Positions 17,778 to 28,100 are shown, numbered from the stretch's first letter. The stretch: DNA of 64,000 bases from Dictyobacter arantiisoli (GCF_008326305.1 NZ_BIXY01000003.1:62001-126000); one strand, 5' to 3'. Program-made: numbers and translations. The notes: generated by a model from the sequence alone, not told the origin.

Positions 17778-18193
17778 GTAATGAGGCGAGGCAATCGTTG
17801 CCCAGCCTGAAACAGCAGCAGGATGCGAATGGCAGTGTGCCAGCTCCACTCCGTGGCGAAATTTGGGATGTCAATTGGTCACCTGGCCGGGGCGCTGAAC
17901 AACAGGGTACTCGACCGGCGTTAGTGATACAGAATGATCGAGGGAACGCTTCGGGATCATATCCTTTGACTATTGTTGCCTCTATGAGCCGTACCGAGCG
18001 CGAAATCGCGCTGCATGTGCGCATTACACCCAGTCCCCAGAATGGGTTAACTGATTTCACTGATGTGAAGTGCGAGCAGATTATGACCGTTGAGAAGTCG
18101 CGTTTACTGCGGCGGCGCGGTTCCATCACCGAAGAAGATCTGGCTCGTGTCGATCAAGCTCTGCGCTTAAGTCTCCAACTCTTGCGAGATTAA
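17774..18193 (+). CDS. mazF: MazF/PemK-type mRNA interferase toxin
   Basis: MazF toxins cleave mRNA at specific short sites when their antitoxin is lost. The 139-aa protein has the family's opening motif GEIWDVNWSPGRGAEQQGTRPALV near residue 27 in contiguous blocks (GEIWDVNW, then RPALVIQND). It also has the conserved TDVKCEQIMTVEKSRL segment that carries core fold residues. A 25-residue N-terminal extension is unusual. It overlaps the antitoxin stop, implying translational coupling. Confidence 0.88.
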   Translation: MSNEARQSLPSLKQQQDANGSVPAPLRGEIWDVNWSPGRGAEQQGTRPALVIQNDRGNASGSYPLTIVASMSRTEREIALHVRITPSPQNGLTDFTDVKCEQIMTVEKSRLLRRRGSITEEDLARVDQALRLSLQLLRD

Positions 18194-18306
18194 GACAGAG
18201 TTTTCTTTTTGTCCCTTCCCTTCCTTTCAAGCATCACAAAAAGCAGCCAATTGAGATGGCTGGTCTCCTTTTAAGTCATTGGCTGTAGCAGTTAGCCGAT
18301 GACCTG

Positions 18307-18315
18307 TGCTAGAAT
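18307..18315 (+). promoter_or_regulatory. Possible extended -10 promoter of pdxS
   Basis: TG-C-TAGAAT forms an extended -10 element 68 bases upstream of the pdxS start. No convincing -35 is present. Confidence 0.35.
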
Positions 18316-18383
18316 TTGGGCAGGATAGACTACTTCTATTTTTATACAATACAGCATATAAGCACGCCAGGAGTGATATACAC

Positions 18384-19271
18384 ATGGAAAAGCAGATAGG
18401 AACAGACCAGGTTAAACGTAGTTTTCCAGAAATGTTAAAGGGCGGTGTCATCTGTGATGTCATCAATGCCGAGCAGGCAAGAATCGCAGAAGAGGCCGGT
18501 GCCTCTGCCGTCATGGCACTCGAGCGCGTGCCAGCAGACATTCGTGCCCAGGGTGGCGTCTCTCGCATGAGCGATCCTGAATTGATCATCCAAATCAAGC
18601 AGGCGGTGACCATTCCTGTGATGGCGAAGTGCCGCATTGGTCACTTTGTTGAAGCCGAAATCTTGCAAGCCATTGGCGTCGATTGTATCGATGAGTCAGA
18701 GGTGCTGACGCCAGCCGACGAGCGCTTCCACGTCAACAAGCGCCAATTTTCAATCCCCTTTGTCTGTGGTGCACGTGATCTGGGCGAGGCATTACGCCGT
18801 ATCGGTGAAGGTGCCGCCATGTTGCGTACCAAAGGTGAGGCCGGTACTGGTAACATCATCGAGGCCGTCCGCCATATGCGCACCGTCATGGATGGTATCC
18901 GTCGCCTGCAAAGCCTGCCGGAAGAAGAGTTGATGTCCGAGGCCAAAGAGCTTGGTGCTCCTTATGATCTGGTATTGCAGATTGCACGTACCGGGAAGCT
19001 GCCTGTCGTCAATTTCTCTGCTGGTGGTGTTGCAACCCCTGCTGATGCTGCTTTGATGATGCGTTTAGGCGCGGAAGGTATCTTCGTGGGCTCCGGCATT
19101 TTCAAATCTGGTGATCCTCTGGCGCGTGCCAAAGCAATTGTCAAAGCGACCACCCATTATCAGGACCCCGAGATTCTGGCTGAAGTCTCGCGCAATCTCG
19201 GTGAGCCAATGGTTGGTATCAATCTGGACACCCTGCCTGAGCAAGAGTTAATGGCCCGTCGTGGCTGGTAG
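18384..19271 (+). CDS. pdxS: Pyridoxal 5'-phosphate synthase, synthase subunit
   Basis: PdxS makes pyridoxal 5'-phosphate from ribose 5-phosphate, glyceraldehyde 3-phosphate and ammonia supplied by PdxT. At 295 aa it matches the family exactly. Conserved blocks include [16 protein letters not shown], the active-site lysine region ([13 protein letters not shown]), and [13 protein letters not shown]. The phosphate-binding loop [17 protein letters not shown] is also present. The start at 18384 has an AGGAG upstream; an upstream frame adds a non-homologous leader. pdxT follows after 23 bp. Confidence 0.97.
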   Translation: MEKQIGTDQVKRSFPEMLKGGVICDVINAEQARIAEEAGASAVMALERVPADIRAQGGVSRMSDPELIIQIKQAVTIPVMAKCRIGHFVEAEILQAIGVDCIDESEVLTPADERFHVNKRQFSIPFVCGARDLGEALRRIGEGAAMLRTKGEAGTGNIIEAVRHMRTVMDGIRRLQSLPEEELMSEAKELGAPYDLVLQIARTGKLPVVNFSAGGVATPADAALMMRLGAEGIFVGSGIFKSGDPLARAKAIVKATTHYQDPEILAEVSRNLGEPMVGINLDTLPEQELMARRGW

Positions 19272-19294
19272 GGTCTGGTGGTAAAAAGAGACAC

Positions 19295-19903
19295 ATGGAA
19301 AAATACAACCCAACACCGCGTATCGGCGTATTAGCATTACAGGGCGATTTTGATGCTCATATCAAGATGTTGCGAGAGCTTGGCGCGGAGGCCGTAGCTA
19401 TCCGCCTTCCCCGACATCTTGAAGAAATAGATGGTATAATAATACCGGGTGGAGAGAGTACAACGATTGGAAAGCTAATGGTTGTCTACGAACTCCATGA
19501 GGTATTGCAAAGAAAGATTCGCGCCGGCCTCCCCACCTGGGGGACATGCGCAGGTCTGATCTTACTGGCCAGGGAGACGGACAATTCCATGGCCGGCCAG
19601 CCCTTGCTGGCAAGCATGGATATTCGCGTCCGCCGTAATGCGTTTGGTAGTCAGCGAGAAAGTTTTGAAACTGATCTGTCAGTGCCCGTATTAGGCGAAG
19701 CGCCATTCCACACCTTTTTCATTCGTGGACCGCAGGTTGAAAGCGTGGGTCCAGAGGTAGAGGTGCTGGCAACGCTCGACGATGGAACCATCGTTGCTGT
19801 CCGTGAAGGAAGCTTACTTGGTACTGCATTTCATCCTGAAGTCTCAGGAGACACACGTTTTCACCAATACTTTCTCCGCATAGTACAGAGCATGCAGCGG
19901 TAG
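19295..19903 (+). CDS. pdxT: Pyridoxal 5'-phosphate synthase, glutaminase subunit
   Basis: PdxT is the class I glutamine amidotransferase that supplies ammonia to PdxS. At 202 aa it is typical. The start GVLALQGDFDAHI, the nucleophile cysteine in TWGTCAGLILLA, GGESTTIG, and the catalytic His-Glu in FHPEVSGD are all present. It forms an operon with pdxS upstream and probably the acetyltransferase downstream (44 bp gap). Confidence 0.97.
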   Translation: MEKYNPTPRIGVLALQGDFDAHIKMLRELGAEAVAIRLPRHLEEIDGIIIPGGESTTIGKLMVVYELHEVLQRKIRAGLPTWGTCAGLILLARETDNSMAGQPLLASMDIRVRRNAFGSQRESFETDLSVPVLGEAPFHTFFIRGPQVESVGPEVEVLATLDDGTIVAVREGSLLGTAFHPEVSGDTRFHQYFLRIVQSMQR

Positions 19904-19947
19904 AAGCGGTCTAAAATTACGCCTTCTATCCAATGCGGGAGTTGTGG

Positions 19948-21021
19948 ATGATAAGACCGGTGTTATATGTAGATTTACCGGGAATCATCTACGCCATTGA
20001 CCACCGTGCTCGAGGCAATCAGCACGATCTCGCACATTTTGTGTGTTGGCTCGAGACGGTGGAGAGTGCGCAACCTGCGCCTTCATTCTTGAGGCATCTC
20101 CTACCTATTCCTCCCACGATCCGCACCTGGATCTGCGAGGACCACTGGCGCTTACTAGGTTTTGCCCAGGTACGCGAACGCCCCTCCCATGTCGCCTGGG
20201 ATCTTTCATTCCTGGCCGCGATGGGGAACCGTGAGGGTACTAATCTGGCGGGTGACGATATTATCACCGCCCTCCTGGAATACGCGTTAGAAATGGCCTC
20301 AACTCATGGCATTCTGCGTATATTCGCGAAAATTGAAGATGACGCGCCAGAAATGGAATTATTCCAACGTTCAGGTTTTCAGCGCTATGCGCGTGAGCTG
20401 ACATATGTCTATGACCCCCAAAGCCAGACATCCAGGTCAACATATGAATCAGCCGAGCCTGACTTGCCTTCGCTTCGTCGCTGGCATCGCCATCACGCAT
20501 GGGGATTATACCAGCTCTACCGTGCAACCACACCTCAACGTGTGTTGACGGCTGAACTCTATGAGAACAGTGAAGAATTTGCCAGACTCCATGCTGGCTC
20601 ACTACAGCCTGTTGTTTCCCCTTTTACCCGGGGCAACGAGAATTATGTATGTGATGTCGGTGTGCGTATTGGTGCCTGGATGCGGCTTTATCGAGGTCAC
20701 GGCTCGACGCCGCACCGCATTTCATTGTTTGTGCATCCAGAACATAGTGACCTTGCCGAACCGCTGATTCAATTCGGCATCCGACGTCTTCTGGAAGTCG
20801 ACGTACGTCGCATTTATTGCCTGGTGCGAGAGTACGACTCTTTTGTTAACACCGCTCTTTGTAATAGTGGATTTGAGCAGGTCCTGACAAAGGTTCTGCT
20901 AGTGCGACACGTGGCGTTACTCGCCACGAGGCAGAGCACAGTCCCCCTGCTGGAACAACGAGCGGTCTATGGCTTGAAGGGTCTGGGGACGGTCAATTCA
21001 CGCCAAAAAACTATGAGGTGA
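19948..21021 (+). CDS. GNAT-like N-acetyltransferase, two-domain
   Basis: This protein of about 357 aa contains two regions with GNAT-type folds. The first half has [18 protein letters not shown] followed by [15 protein letters not shown], which resembles the end of an acetyltransferase domain. The second half ends with [21 protein letters not shown], a similar pattern. The acetyl-CoA loop is not canonical in either half, so catalytic activity is uncertain. I moved the start to ATG 19948, which has a GGGAG site. The gene sits between pdxT and the R3H ATPase with tight spacing, implying cotranscription. Confidence 0.7.
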   Translation: MIRPVLYVDLPGIIYAIDHRARGNQHDLAHFVCWLETVESAQPAPSFLRHLLPIPPTIRTWICEDHWRLLGFAQVRERPSHVAWDLSFLAAMGNREGTNLAGDDIITALLEYALEMASTHGILRIFAKIEDDAPEMELFQRSGFQRYARELTYVYDPQSQTSRSTYESAEPDLPSLRRWHRHHAWGLYQLYRATTPQRVLTAELYENSEEFARLHAGSLQPVVSPFTRGNENYVCDVGVRIGAWMRLYRGHGSTPHRISLFVHPEHSDLAEPLIQFGIRRLLEVDVRRIYCLVREYDSFVNTALCNSGFEQVLTKVLLVRHVALLATRQSTVPLLEQRAVYGLKGLGTVNSRQKTMR

Positions 21022-21031
21022 CAAACTGCCT

Positions 21032-22927
21032 ATGCAACATGTGATCACTGACGATCTGGAGGCTCTGCTGGCTACATTACCGCCAGACATCCACGACGCG
21101 GTCAATCGTCTCGAAAACCGAAGCGAACTGCTGGAGATCGTACTGGACCTTGGGCGTCTTGCCGAGGGCCGTTTCCCAGAAGGGGAAGTGATCCTTAGTA
21201 CAACACCGGTGACCTATGCCGATCTGGAGTATGTAGTTGAACGTATCGGGGAATTCGGCGACGATAACCGGGCTGGTATTGAGCGGACACTCCATCGTAT
21301 TAGCGCGATGCGTAATCGTAAAGGACGAGTTGTCGGCTTAACCTGCCGTATCGGTCGAGCGGTGCTTGGCAGTATTGCCCTGATCCGTGATATAGTCGAA
21401 CAGGGCCAATCCATTTTGATTCTTGGTCGTCCAGGTGTGGGTAAGACTACCCTGCTGCGTGAAATCGCCCGTGTGCTTGCCGACGAGGCGAATAAGCGTG
21501 TGGTCGTAGTCGATACATCCAACGAAATTGCTGGCGATGGGGATATTCCTCACCCCGGCATTGGTCGCGCCCGCCGTATGCAAGTAGCACGTACGGCTGA
21601 GCAACACGCTGTGATGATTGAGGCTGTGGAAAATCATATGCCACAGATTATCGTCATTGACGAGATTGGTACCGAGTTGGAAGCGGCTGCGGCACGTACA
21701 ATTGCTGAGCGTGGTGTCCAATTAGTCGCAACGGCTCATGGTAATTCGCTGGGAAACTTGCTGGTGAACCCGACTCTTTCAGATCTGGTAGGAGGTATCC
21801 AAACCGTTACCCTGGGTGATGAAGAGGCGCGCCGTCGTCATACACAGAAAAGTATTCAGGAGCGTAAATCTCTTCCAACTTTTGCCGTGGTGGTGGAACA
21901 GCAGAGTTGGGATGAAGCGGTCGTCCATCGTGATGTCGCTGATACGGTCGATAATATGCTGCGGGGTCAGGCGATCATTGCAGAAGAGCGTACACGCGAT
22001 GAAGAGACCGGCGAAGTGACTGTCCGCCGTATCACGACGGGTGGTATGGATGTACCCGGTTGGGGCAGTGGTCTGGGGGGACCCGCTCGCCAGCAGACAC
22101 AGGGTTTCACTACCAGTATGTTTGAGCGCTCGGATCGTAATCACACGCATCTTAGCTCACTGCGTAGCAATGGTCTTCCAGGAGTGCCCACGGTTGATCC
22201 ACGTGGTGGCGGTGAGCGCGTTCGCAATCGCAATCAGACAACCGCACATATCGCTCCGCAGGTGCAGGCCCTGGCTCCAACTGGAACCTCTCCACGGGAT
22301 GGCGAGGCGCGTGCTGCTGTATTGACGCAGTCCCGACCGGTGACTGATATCACTGAGGGCATCTTCCAGGCCAATGAGCCAGCCAGCGATTTTAGCCCGC
22401 CGAAGACGCTGAAGGTGTATCCGTTTGGTGTCAATCGCGATCGCCTCTCAGAGTCCGCACGTCAACTAGGGGTGCCCGTTCTGATTACTAACAACGAACG
22501 TGAGGCCGATGCTGTTATCACGCTGAAGAATTACTATCGTCGTCAGCCTGAGCGCTTGCAGCAAGCTGAGCAAGAGCGCAAGTTGATTATTATTCTGAAG
22601 AACAACACTATCGCGCAGATGCAACATGCCTTCGCGCGCATCTTTGACATTCCTGAAAATGCCATTGATGAAGCCAGTGCCATTTCGGATCGGGTCACTG
22701 GCGATAGTGAGACTGAATTTGATGATCCAGGCAAGCAAGCCATGCTTGAGACGGAAGATGCTATTCATCAGGTGCTCAATAAAGGTTTGACCACAGCCGA
22801 ATTAGCGCCTGCCAATGCTTACATCCGACGTTTGCAGCACCAGATGGCTACGCGTTATAATCTCATTTCGCGTAGTCGTGGTAAAGAGCCTTATCGCCGC
22901 GTCAAAATCTTCCGCGCCCGCGATTAA
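21032..22927 (+). CDS. R3H-domain AAA ATPase (Ycf45-like)
   Basis: This 631-aa protein has a SpoIIIAA/Ycf45-type ATPase domain at about residues 30-290. The P-loop is [15 protein letters not shown], the Walker B is [13 protein letters not shown], and the [22 protein letters not shown] signature appears in consecutive shorter blocks. The middle (about 330-460) is low-complexity and Gly/Arg/Thr-rich, probably disordered. Near the C-terminus [11 protein letters not shown] is an R3H motif (Arg-x3-His), which binds single-stranded nucleic acid. A role in nucleic-acid handling is inferred; the function is not established. It is last in the pdxST run and a strong terminator follows. Confidence 0.87.
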   Translation: MQHVITDDLEALLATLPPDIHDAVNRLENRSELLEIVLDLGRLAEGRFPEGEVILSTTPVTYADLEYVVERIGEFGDDNRAGIERTLHRISAMRNRKGRVVGLTCRIGRAVLGSIALIRDIVEQGQSILILGRPGVGKTTLLREIARVLADEANKRVVVVDTSNEIAGDGDIPHPGIGRARRMQVARTAEQHAVMIEAVENHMPQIIVIDEIGTELEAAAARTIAERGVQLVATAHGNSLGNLLVNPTLSDLVGGIQTVTLGDEEARRRHTQKSIQERKSLPTFAVVVEQQSWDEAVVHRDVADTVDNMLRGQAIIAEERTRDEETGEVTVRRITTGGMDVPGWGSGLGGPARQQTQGFTTSMFERSDRNHTHLSSLRSNGLPGVPTVDPRGGGERVRNRNQTTAHIAPQVQALAPTGTSPRDGEARAAVLTQSRPVTDITEGIFQANEPASDFSPPKTLKVYPFGVNRDRLSESARQLGVPVLITNNEREADAVITLKNYYRRQPERLQQAEQERKLIIILKNNTIAQMQHAFARIFDIPENAIDEASAISDRVTGDSETEFDDPGKQAMLETEDAIHQVLNKGLTTAELAPANAYIRRLQHQMATRYNLISRSRGKEPYRRVKIFRARD

Positions 22928-22957
22928 TTGTCCACATACGTCTACAAAATATAACCA

Positions 22958-22990
22958 GGGGATGCATCACTTCGATGCATCCCCTTTTTT
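22958..22990 (+). terminator. Intrinsic terminator after the pdxST operon
   Basis: An 11-bp stem (GGGGATGCATC with GATGCATCCCC, 5-nt loop) is followed directly by six T residues. Confidence 0.9.
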
Positions 22991-23000
22991 AATCTCTTCT

Positions 23001-23067
23001 ATGATCTTCATACATGAAATTTTGAGCTCAAGGTGTCTGCTTGTTTGTGGTCAAAAAAGCGCAGGCC
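23001..23067. repeat. Decayed copy of the 16-kb palindrome module
   Basis: The block ATGATCTTC-x-x-x-CATGAA-TTTT resembles the 5' block of the modA-modB array, and AAAAAAGCGCAGGCC resembles its 3' block. The long palindrome between them is missing. It abuts the ilvA stop. Confidence 0.5.
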
Positions 23068-23072
23068 AACAC

Positions 23073-24344
23073 TTAGTCGAAGGTCTGTGCTTCTTCAACC
23101 ATATAGCCTTCGGAGCGCAGACGTTGCAGAAGTTGTTGACACTGAGTGCGGTCGCTGGTTTCGAGCGTGATTGTCTCTTCACGTTGCATGATTGGGAGCC
23201 GATTTGAGATACGCTGATGGCGTACATCAATCACATTGATCCTCATCTCGGTGATAATCTCAAGTATGCGCATAAGTTCGCCGGGACGATCCGTCAGGCG
23301 TGTGTGAATGACAAAGTAACGGCCAGCGGAAGCCAGTCCATGCTCGATAAAGCGTCCGACCAGATTAATATCGATATTTCCGCCGGTCAGAGGGACCAAT
23401 ACCTTCTTGCCTTTGAGGTTGACTTTGCCGCTCAATAGCGATGCCAGGCCAATCGCGCCCGCTCCTTCAACCATCATTTTGCAGCGTTCCATCAATAGGA
23501 GGACCGCGTTTATTGTTGCTTCATCATCCACTAGCACGACCTCATCAACCAGTTTTTGGATAATTGAGAAGGTTAAATCGCCTGGACGTTTTACCGCGAT
23601 GCCATCGGCAATTGTGGTGATAGCTGGCAAGGAGATGGGTGAACCAGCTTCCAGGGAGGCAAGACAACTGCCGGAACCCGAAGCCTGCACACCGATAATA
23701 ATGATATCCGGCTTCAGGGCACGGGCAGCAATCGCGATACCGGACATCAGGCCGCCGCCGCCGATGGGCACAATAAGCGCATCCGCATCGGGCAAATCAT
23801 TGAGCATCTCCAGTCCCAGCGTGCCCTGACCGGCGATAACTTTTGGATCATTGAAGGCATGGATAAAGGTCGCGCCTGTCTTTTGTTGCAATTCCAGGCA
23901 GTGTTGATAGGCATCGTCATAGGTCGCACCGTGAAGAACGACATTCGCGCCATAGCCTGCGGTAGCGGTCGTTTTAGCCAGTGGAGCGCTTTCTGGCATC
24001 ACAATCGTGCAGGGAGTATGGTATTGGGCCGCTGCAATTGCCACGCCTTGCGCATGGTTGCCTGCCGATGCGGCGACCACTCCTGCCCTGTGTTGTTCCG
24101 GGGTCAGCGTCGAAAGTTTATAGCTTGCGCCTCGTATTTTGAATGCACCCGAGCGCTGCATATGTTCACATTTTAAATAGACATCCGCGCCTGTCATCTC
24201 ACTCATTGTCCGAGAATGGGACAACGGGGTATGGTGAATAATCGGTTTGAGGTATTTATAGGCGTGCCAGATATCGGCGATTGTGACAGGATTTTCCCCC
24301 TCAGGGGTAGTGTCGACAGTTACATCATTCTCTACAAGACGCAT
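23073..24344 (-). CDS. ilvA: Threonine ammonia-lyase with ACT domain
   Basis: This PLP enzyme deaminates threonine (and often serine) to 2-oxobutyrate, the first step to isoleucine or a catabolic route. The PLP lysine lies in GAFKIRGASYK, and the phosphate-binding glycine loop is PIGGGGLMSG. A C-terminal ACT domain follows from about residue 340 (VIHTRLTDRPGELMRILEII). At 423 aa with one ACT domain it fits the short form, often annotated IlvA or TdcB, so biosynthetic versus catabolic use is unclear. GGAAGGAA precedes the ATG. Confidence 0.93.
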   Translation of the reverse strand: MRLVENDVTVDTTPEGENPVTIADIWHAYKYLKPIIHHTPLSHSRTMSEMTGADVYLKCEHMQRSGAFKIRGASYKLSTLTPEQHRAGVVAASAGNHAQGVAIAAAQYHTPCTIVMPESAPLAKTTATAGYGANVVLHGATYDDAYQHCLELQQKTGATFIHAFNDPKVIAGQGTLGLEMLNDLPDADALIVPIGGGGLMSGIAIAARALKPDIIIIGVQASGSGSCLASLEAGSPISLPAITTIADGIAVKRPGDLTFSIIQKLVDEVVLVDDEATINAVLLLMERCKMMVEGAGAIGLASLLSGKVNLKGKKVLVPLTGGNIDINLVGRFIEHGLASAGRYFVIHTRLTDRPGELMRILEIITEMRINVIDVRHQRISNRLPIMQREETITLETSDRTQCQQLLQRLRSEGYMVEEAQTFD

Positions 24345-24493
24345 AGTGTACGATTCCTTCCCGTCCTACCTGGGACGCCCGGGCCCTCATGGCTATATTT
24401 GCAGGCCGCACTGCCTCAATGATATGGAATGGATTATAGCGCATGTGCAACCCCCCTGACAACCATCTCCCGAAAGACTACAAGAGCTTCAGA

Positions 24494-24660
24494 GGAAGCA
24501 AGGGGTGCAGGGGAAGGCAGCCCACCAGCCGGGGTGTTTCCCCGTTTCCCATTTCCCACCCTCAACGCTCAAGGAAGCAAGGGGTGCAGGGGACTGCCGT
24601 CCCCCTGCTGGGGTGTGGGGTGTTCCCCACCTCTCTCTTCTCTCCCTGCTGCCGAAGGCG
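24494..24660. repeat. G-rich direct repeat pair (79-bp period)
   Basis: The 21-bp unit GGAAGCAAGGGGTGCAGGGG plus A occurs at 24494-24514 and again at 24573-24593. Each is followed by C/G-rich sequence that can fold back (CCAGCCGGGG, CTGCTGGGG). A related unit (GGGGTACAGGGGCGGCAGCC) occurs near 50705, so this is a dispersed repeat family. The region 24345-24730 holds no gene; the overlapping frames in it are repeat artefacts. Confidence 0.75.
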
Positions 24661-24664
24661 GCAA

Positions 24665-24706
24665 TAAAAGAGGACCCCCAACCTTTGAGATTGAGAGATC
24701 CTCTCT
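24665..24706 (-). terminator. Probable terminator after accB
   Basis: On the minus strand AAGAGGAT pairs with a GTCCTCTT-type arm across a loop of about 20 nt and is followed by TTTT. It lies 25 bases past the accB stop. Confidence 0.5.
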
Positions 24707-24730
24707 TGAGTTTTGCTCTGGTGCATGAGA

Positions 24731-25198
24731 CTAGACAGGCTCCACGCGCAACAGCACATCCCCTTTTTGGACCACATTTCCATTGGTAGGAACAATTGCG
24801 ACAACACGTCCTGAAACCTCTGAATCGATCTCATTAAAGACCTTCATGGCTTCGAGCAACGCCACAACCTGTCCTACATGGATGACGTCACCAATATTGA
24901 CGAAGGATGGTGTGGTGGGCGACGGGGAAGAATAATAGACGCCTGTTAACGGTGCGATAACAGGTATCGATGTATCCACTTTAGGGGTACGTCCCGGTCC
25001 TGCTCCTGGTGCCGGAGCGGGCTGTCCAGCCAGCATAACCGGAGTAGGAACGCTGGTCAACACCATTTCCGGATTGCGGCGAATGGTGATTTCGGTCGTA
25101 CCTTCTATTAGAGCCAGTTCGCCTACACTGCTTCCCTCGAGCGCCGCTGCTAGTGCTTCAACGCGCTCCAACCACGATGATTGTTTTTCTGTATCCAT
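24731..25198 (-). CDS. accB: Biotin carboxyl carrier protein of acetyl-CoA carboxylase
   Basis: AccB carries the biotin that AccC carboxylates to begin fatty-acid synthesis. The C-terminal biotinyl domain has the modification motif LLEAMKVFNEI, where the lysine takes biotin, plus the upstream GVYYSSPSPTTPSFVNIGD hinge. The N-terminal part is helical and followed by a Pro/Ala-rich linker (APAPGAGPGR). At 155 aa it is normal. It starts 6 bp after the fabF stop, so it is translated with fabF. Confidence 0.95.
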   Translation of the reverse strand: MDTEKQSSWLERVEALAAALEGSSVGELALIEGTTEITIRRNPEMVLTSVPTPVMLAGQPAPAPGAGPGRTPKVDTSIPVIAPLTGVYYSSPSPTTPSFVNIGDVIHVGQVVALLEAMKVFNEIDSEVSGRVVAIVPTNGNVVQKGDVLLRVEPV

Positions 25199-25204
25199 GT
25201 CCTC

Positions 25205-26443
25205 TTACTCTTCGTATCGTTTGAAGATCAGGCTAGTGTTATGACCACCAAAGCCCATGGAGTTTGACATAACCACGTTGACGGTGGCATGGCGCGCTTC
25301 ATGGGGTACATAATCGAGATCGCATTCAGGATCGGGATGATGCAGATTGATGGTAGGAGGAATGATGCCATTCAGAATTGTCTGAATGGAGATCACTGCT
25401 TCGACTGCGCCTGCCGCACCCAATGTATGGCCTGTCATTGATTTGGTGGAACTGACGGCAATACGATACGCATGTTCGCCAAACACTGTTTTGATGGCCT
25501 GGGTCTCATTGCTATCGTTGAATGGTGTGCTGGTGCCGTGAGCGTTGATATAATCAACATCCTCAGGGCGCAAGCCTGCTTTCTTGAGTGCGCGACGCAT
25601 CGCACGGACAAGTCCCTCACCGCCGGGGGCGGGTGCTGTCACATGATTGGCATCTCCAGTGCTGGCATAGCCAACAATCTCGGCGAGAATGTGCGCGCCA
25701 CGAGCCTTCGCGAAATCGAGATCCTCCAGGATCAGCATGGCTGCACCTTCGCCCATCACGAAGCCATCGCGTAAGGCATCAAAGGGGCGACTGGCCTCCT
25801 GATAATTCTCATTGTGGCGGGATAGGGCATGCATATTGTCGAAGGCAGCCATCGCAATCGGAGTGATTGCTTTCTCGGCACCACCGGCAATCATGGCCTG
25901 AGCATCGCCGCGACGAATGGTCTCCCAGGCTTCACCAAGCGTGTTGCCACTCGTTGCACAAGCAGAAACAGCGGCCCAGTTCGGCCCCTTGGCTCCCGTC
26001 AAAATGGAGACAATGCCGGGGGCACCATCAATAATCATCATATTAATGAAGAAAGGGCTGATGCGATCTGGTCCCTTTTCATGGAGTACTTTAAACTGAT
26101 CGTGTAAAGTCTCCAGGCCGCCGATACCGCTACCGATATAGACACCAATCTCATCCGCATTCTCAGCAGTAATCTGTAATTGCGACTGAGCGAGTGCCTG
26201 TTTCGTGGTTGCGATCGCTAATTGTTCATAGGCATCGTTGCGCCGAATTTCTTTTCGATCCATATACAGGGTAGGATCGAAATCTTTAACCTGTCCGCCA
26301 AAATGGACGCGGTGTTTACTGGTATCATACGCAGTAATCTCACCAATGCCCGATTTTCCCTGGATTAAAGCATCCCAGGTAGAGGCCAGATCGTTGCCCA
26401 ACGAGGTAACCAGTCCCAATCCGGTTACAACTACGCGAGACAT
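25205..26443 (-). CDS. fabF: 3-oxoacyl-ACP synthase II
   Basis: FabF condenses malonyl-ACP with acyl-ACP in fatty-acid elongation. The nucleophile cysteine is in VSACATSGNTLG near residue 165. The first active-site His is in NAHGTSTPFND, and the Lys and second His are in STKSMTGHTLGAAG. Length (about 412 aa) is normal. I chose the ATG at 26443, which has GGAGGTG upstream; the longer frame adds five residues. It sits between accC and accB in one transcription unit. Confidence 0.96.
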   Translation of the reverse strand: MSRVVVTGLGLVTSLGNDLASTWDALIQGKSGIGEITAYDTSKHRVHFGGQVKDFDPTLYMDRKEIRRNDAYEQLAIATTKQALAQSQLQITAENADEIGVYIGSGIGGLETLHDQFKVLHEKGPDRISPFFINMMIIDGAPGIVSILTGAKGPNWAAVSACATSGNTLGEAWETIRRGDAQAMIAGGAEKAITPIAMAAFDNMHALSRHNENYQEASRPFDALRDGFVMGEGAAMLILEDLDFAKARGAHILAEIVGYASTGDANHVTAPAPGGEGLVRAMRRALKKAGLRPEDVDYINAHGTSTPFNDSNETQAIKTVFGEHAYRIAVSSTKSMTGHTLGAAGAVEAVISIQTILNGIIPPTINLHHPDPECDLDYVPHEARHATVNVVMSNSMGFGGHNTSLIFKRYEE

Positions 26444-26544
26444 AAAGTCACCTCCCATTTGTCTAGAAAGGCATCGTCACAGGATGCCAGTTAAGAACGT
26501 TCCATAGCATAGTGCATTTGAGCTTGGCACGCACGCATCTGCAC

Positions 26545-27897
26545 TTACTTAATACCTAAGGCTGCCGATTCTTCTTGAATGAAGCGTGTATAGGTATCGC
26601 CGCTGATAAACCCTTCGTGTTTCAGCAGTCGTTGGTGGAACGGTATCGTTGTTGTGATGCCCTCAATAACATATTCTTCTAGAGCGCGTTGCATGCGAGC
26701 GATAGCCTCATCCCGGGTTTCAGCCCAGACGACCAGTTTTGCGAGCAACGAGTCGTAATGTGGAGGGATCTCATAGCCAGCGTAGAGATGGCTATCAACG
26801 CGTACACCTGGTCCACCTGGTGGCAAATACTTCTCGATAACGCCGGTTTGTGGTCGGAAGTCTTTATCGGCATCTTCCGCCGTGATGCGGCACTCAATCG
26901 CATGACCACGCAATTTGATATCTTCTTGACGCAACTGCAAATGTTCGCCATAAGCGATTCGCAATTGTTCCTTCACGAGATCCAGGCTTGTGACCAACTC
27001 CGTAACGGGATGCTCGACCTGTAAGCGTGTATTCATTTCCATGAAATAGTAGCGATTTTTTTCATCGACCAGAAACTCAAGTGTGCCGGCATTGCGATAG
27101 CCGACCTTTTGCACTGCCCGAACTGCTCGTTCACCCATCTCATTGCACAACTCGCGTGGCAAGATAGGGGTAGGAGACTCCTCGAGCACCTTCTGGTTAC
27201 GGCGTTGACAAGAGCAGTTGCGTTCACCTAAATGGACACCATGACCGTAATTATCTACGAGCACCTGAATCTCGACGTGACGGGCCTTTGCGACATAGCG
27301 TTCCAGGTAGATGCCATCATCGTTAAAGGCTTCACGGACCTCATTCTGAGCAACAGTAAATGTCCGTTCGAATTCTTCGGGTGCATTAATCAAGCGAATA
27401 CCGCGTCCGCCGCCGCCAGCAACAGCTTTAAGCATCAGGGGAAAGCCGATCTCTGCTGCTGCTGCTTTAGCCTCTTCTAAGGTACGCAAAACGGGGGTGC
27501 CTGGAAGAGTAGGCAACCCTGCTTCGATCATAGCCTGGCGAGCGGAAACTTTATCGCCCATAACTGACATTACCTCGGCTGAAGGGCCGATAAAAGTAAT
27601 GTTTACATCCTGACAGATTTGAGCAAAGCTCGTATTCTCTGATAGGAAACCATAGCCTGGATGAATTGCTTCAGCATTTGAAATAATAGCTGCGCTAATG
27701 ATATTAGGGATATTTAAATAGCTTTTTCCACTGGCTCCTGGGCCGATACAAATCCGCTCATCTGCCATTTGTACAGGGAGTGAATCACGATCAGCTTCGG
27801 AGTGGGCAATAACACTACGTATTCCCATTTCGCGACAAGCGCGAATGACGCGTAAGGCAATTTCACCACGATTTGCAATTAAAATCTTACGAAACAT
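26545..27897 (-). CDS. accC: Biotin carboxylase subunit of acetyl-CoA carboxylase
   Basis: AccC uses ATP and bicarbonate to carboxylate the biotin on AccB. It is an ATP-grasp enzyme of 450 aa. The opening FRKILIANRGEIALRVIRA, the glycine-rich ATP loop (VAGGGGRGIRLI), and the biotin/bicarbonate-site block EMNTRLQVEHPVTE are all present. The ATG at 27897 is chosen because the family starts at MFRKILIANRG. It is first in the accC-fabF-accB unit; the carboxyltransferase genes accA/accD are not in the window. Confidence 0.96.
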   Translation of the reverse strand: MFRKILIANRGEIALRVIRACREMGIRSVIAHSEADRDSLPVQMADERICIGPGASGKSYLNIPNIISAAIISNAEAIHPGYGFLSENTSFAQICQDVNITFIGPSAEVMSVMGDKVSARQAMIEAGLPTLPGTPVLRTLEEAKAAAAEIGFPLMLKAVAGGGGRGIRLINAPEEFERTFTVAQNEVREAFNDDGIYLERYVAKARHVEIQVLVDNYGHGVHLGERNCSCQRRNQKVLEESPTPILPRELCNEMGERAVRAVQKVGYRNAGTLEFLVDEKNRYYFMEMNTRLQVEHPVTELVTSLDLVKEQLRIAYGEHLQLRQEDIKLRGHAIECRITAEDADKDFRPQTGVIEKYLPPGGPGVRVDSHLYAGYEIPPHYDSLLAKLVVWAETRDEAIARMQRALEEYVIEGITTTIPFHQRLLKHEGFISGDTYTRFIQEESAALGIK

Positions 27898-28100
27898 AAT
27901 ACATATTGGCAAAGCAACCGACTAAGGATGCTTTAGCTTGCTCCTCTCACTATAAGCCCTCGTGAGGGGGTGTTTGTAAAGCAAATTATATCATGCCCGT
28001 CCGCTTGAGGCTAGAGTGAGGGTAAATATCGCTATCTTGAGAAAAGAAGCATCTTTCCGATTACGCTTTTCTGATTTCCTCTGGATAGTGTTTTTTTTAC

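Noticed and set aside
24429-24834. Four overlapping open frames
   Set aside because: They run through the G-rich direct repeat, have no ribosome-binding sites, and have repeat-driven composition (Gly/Pro-rich).
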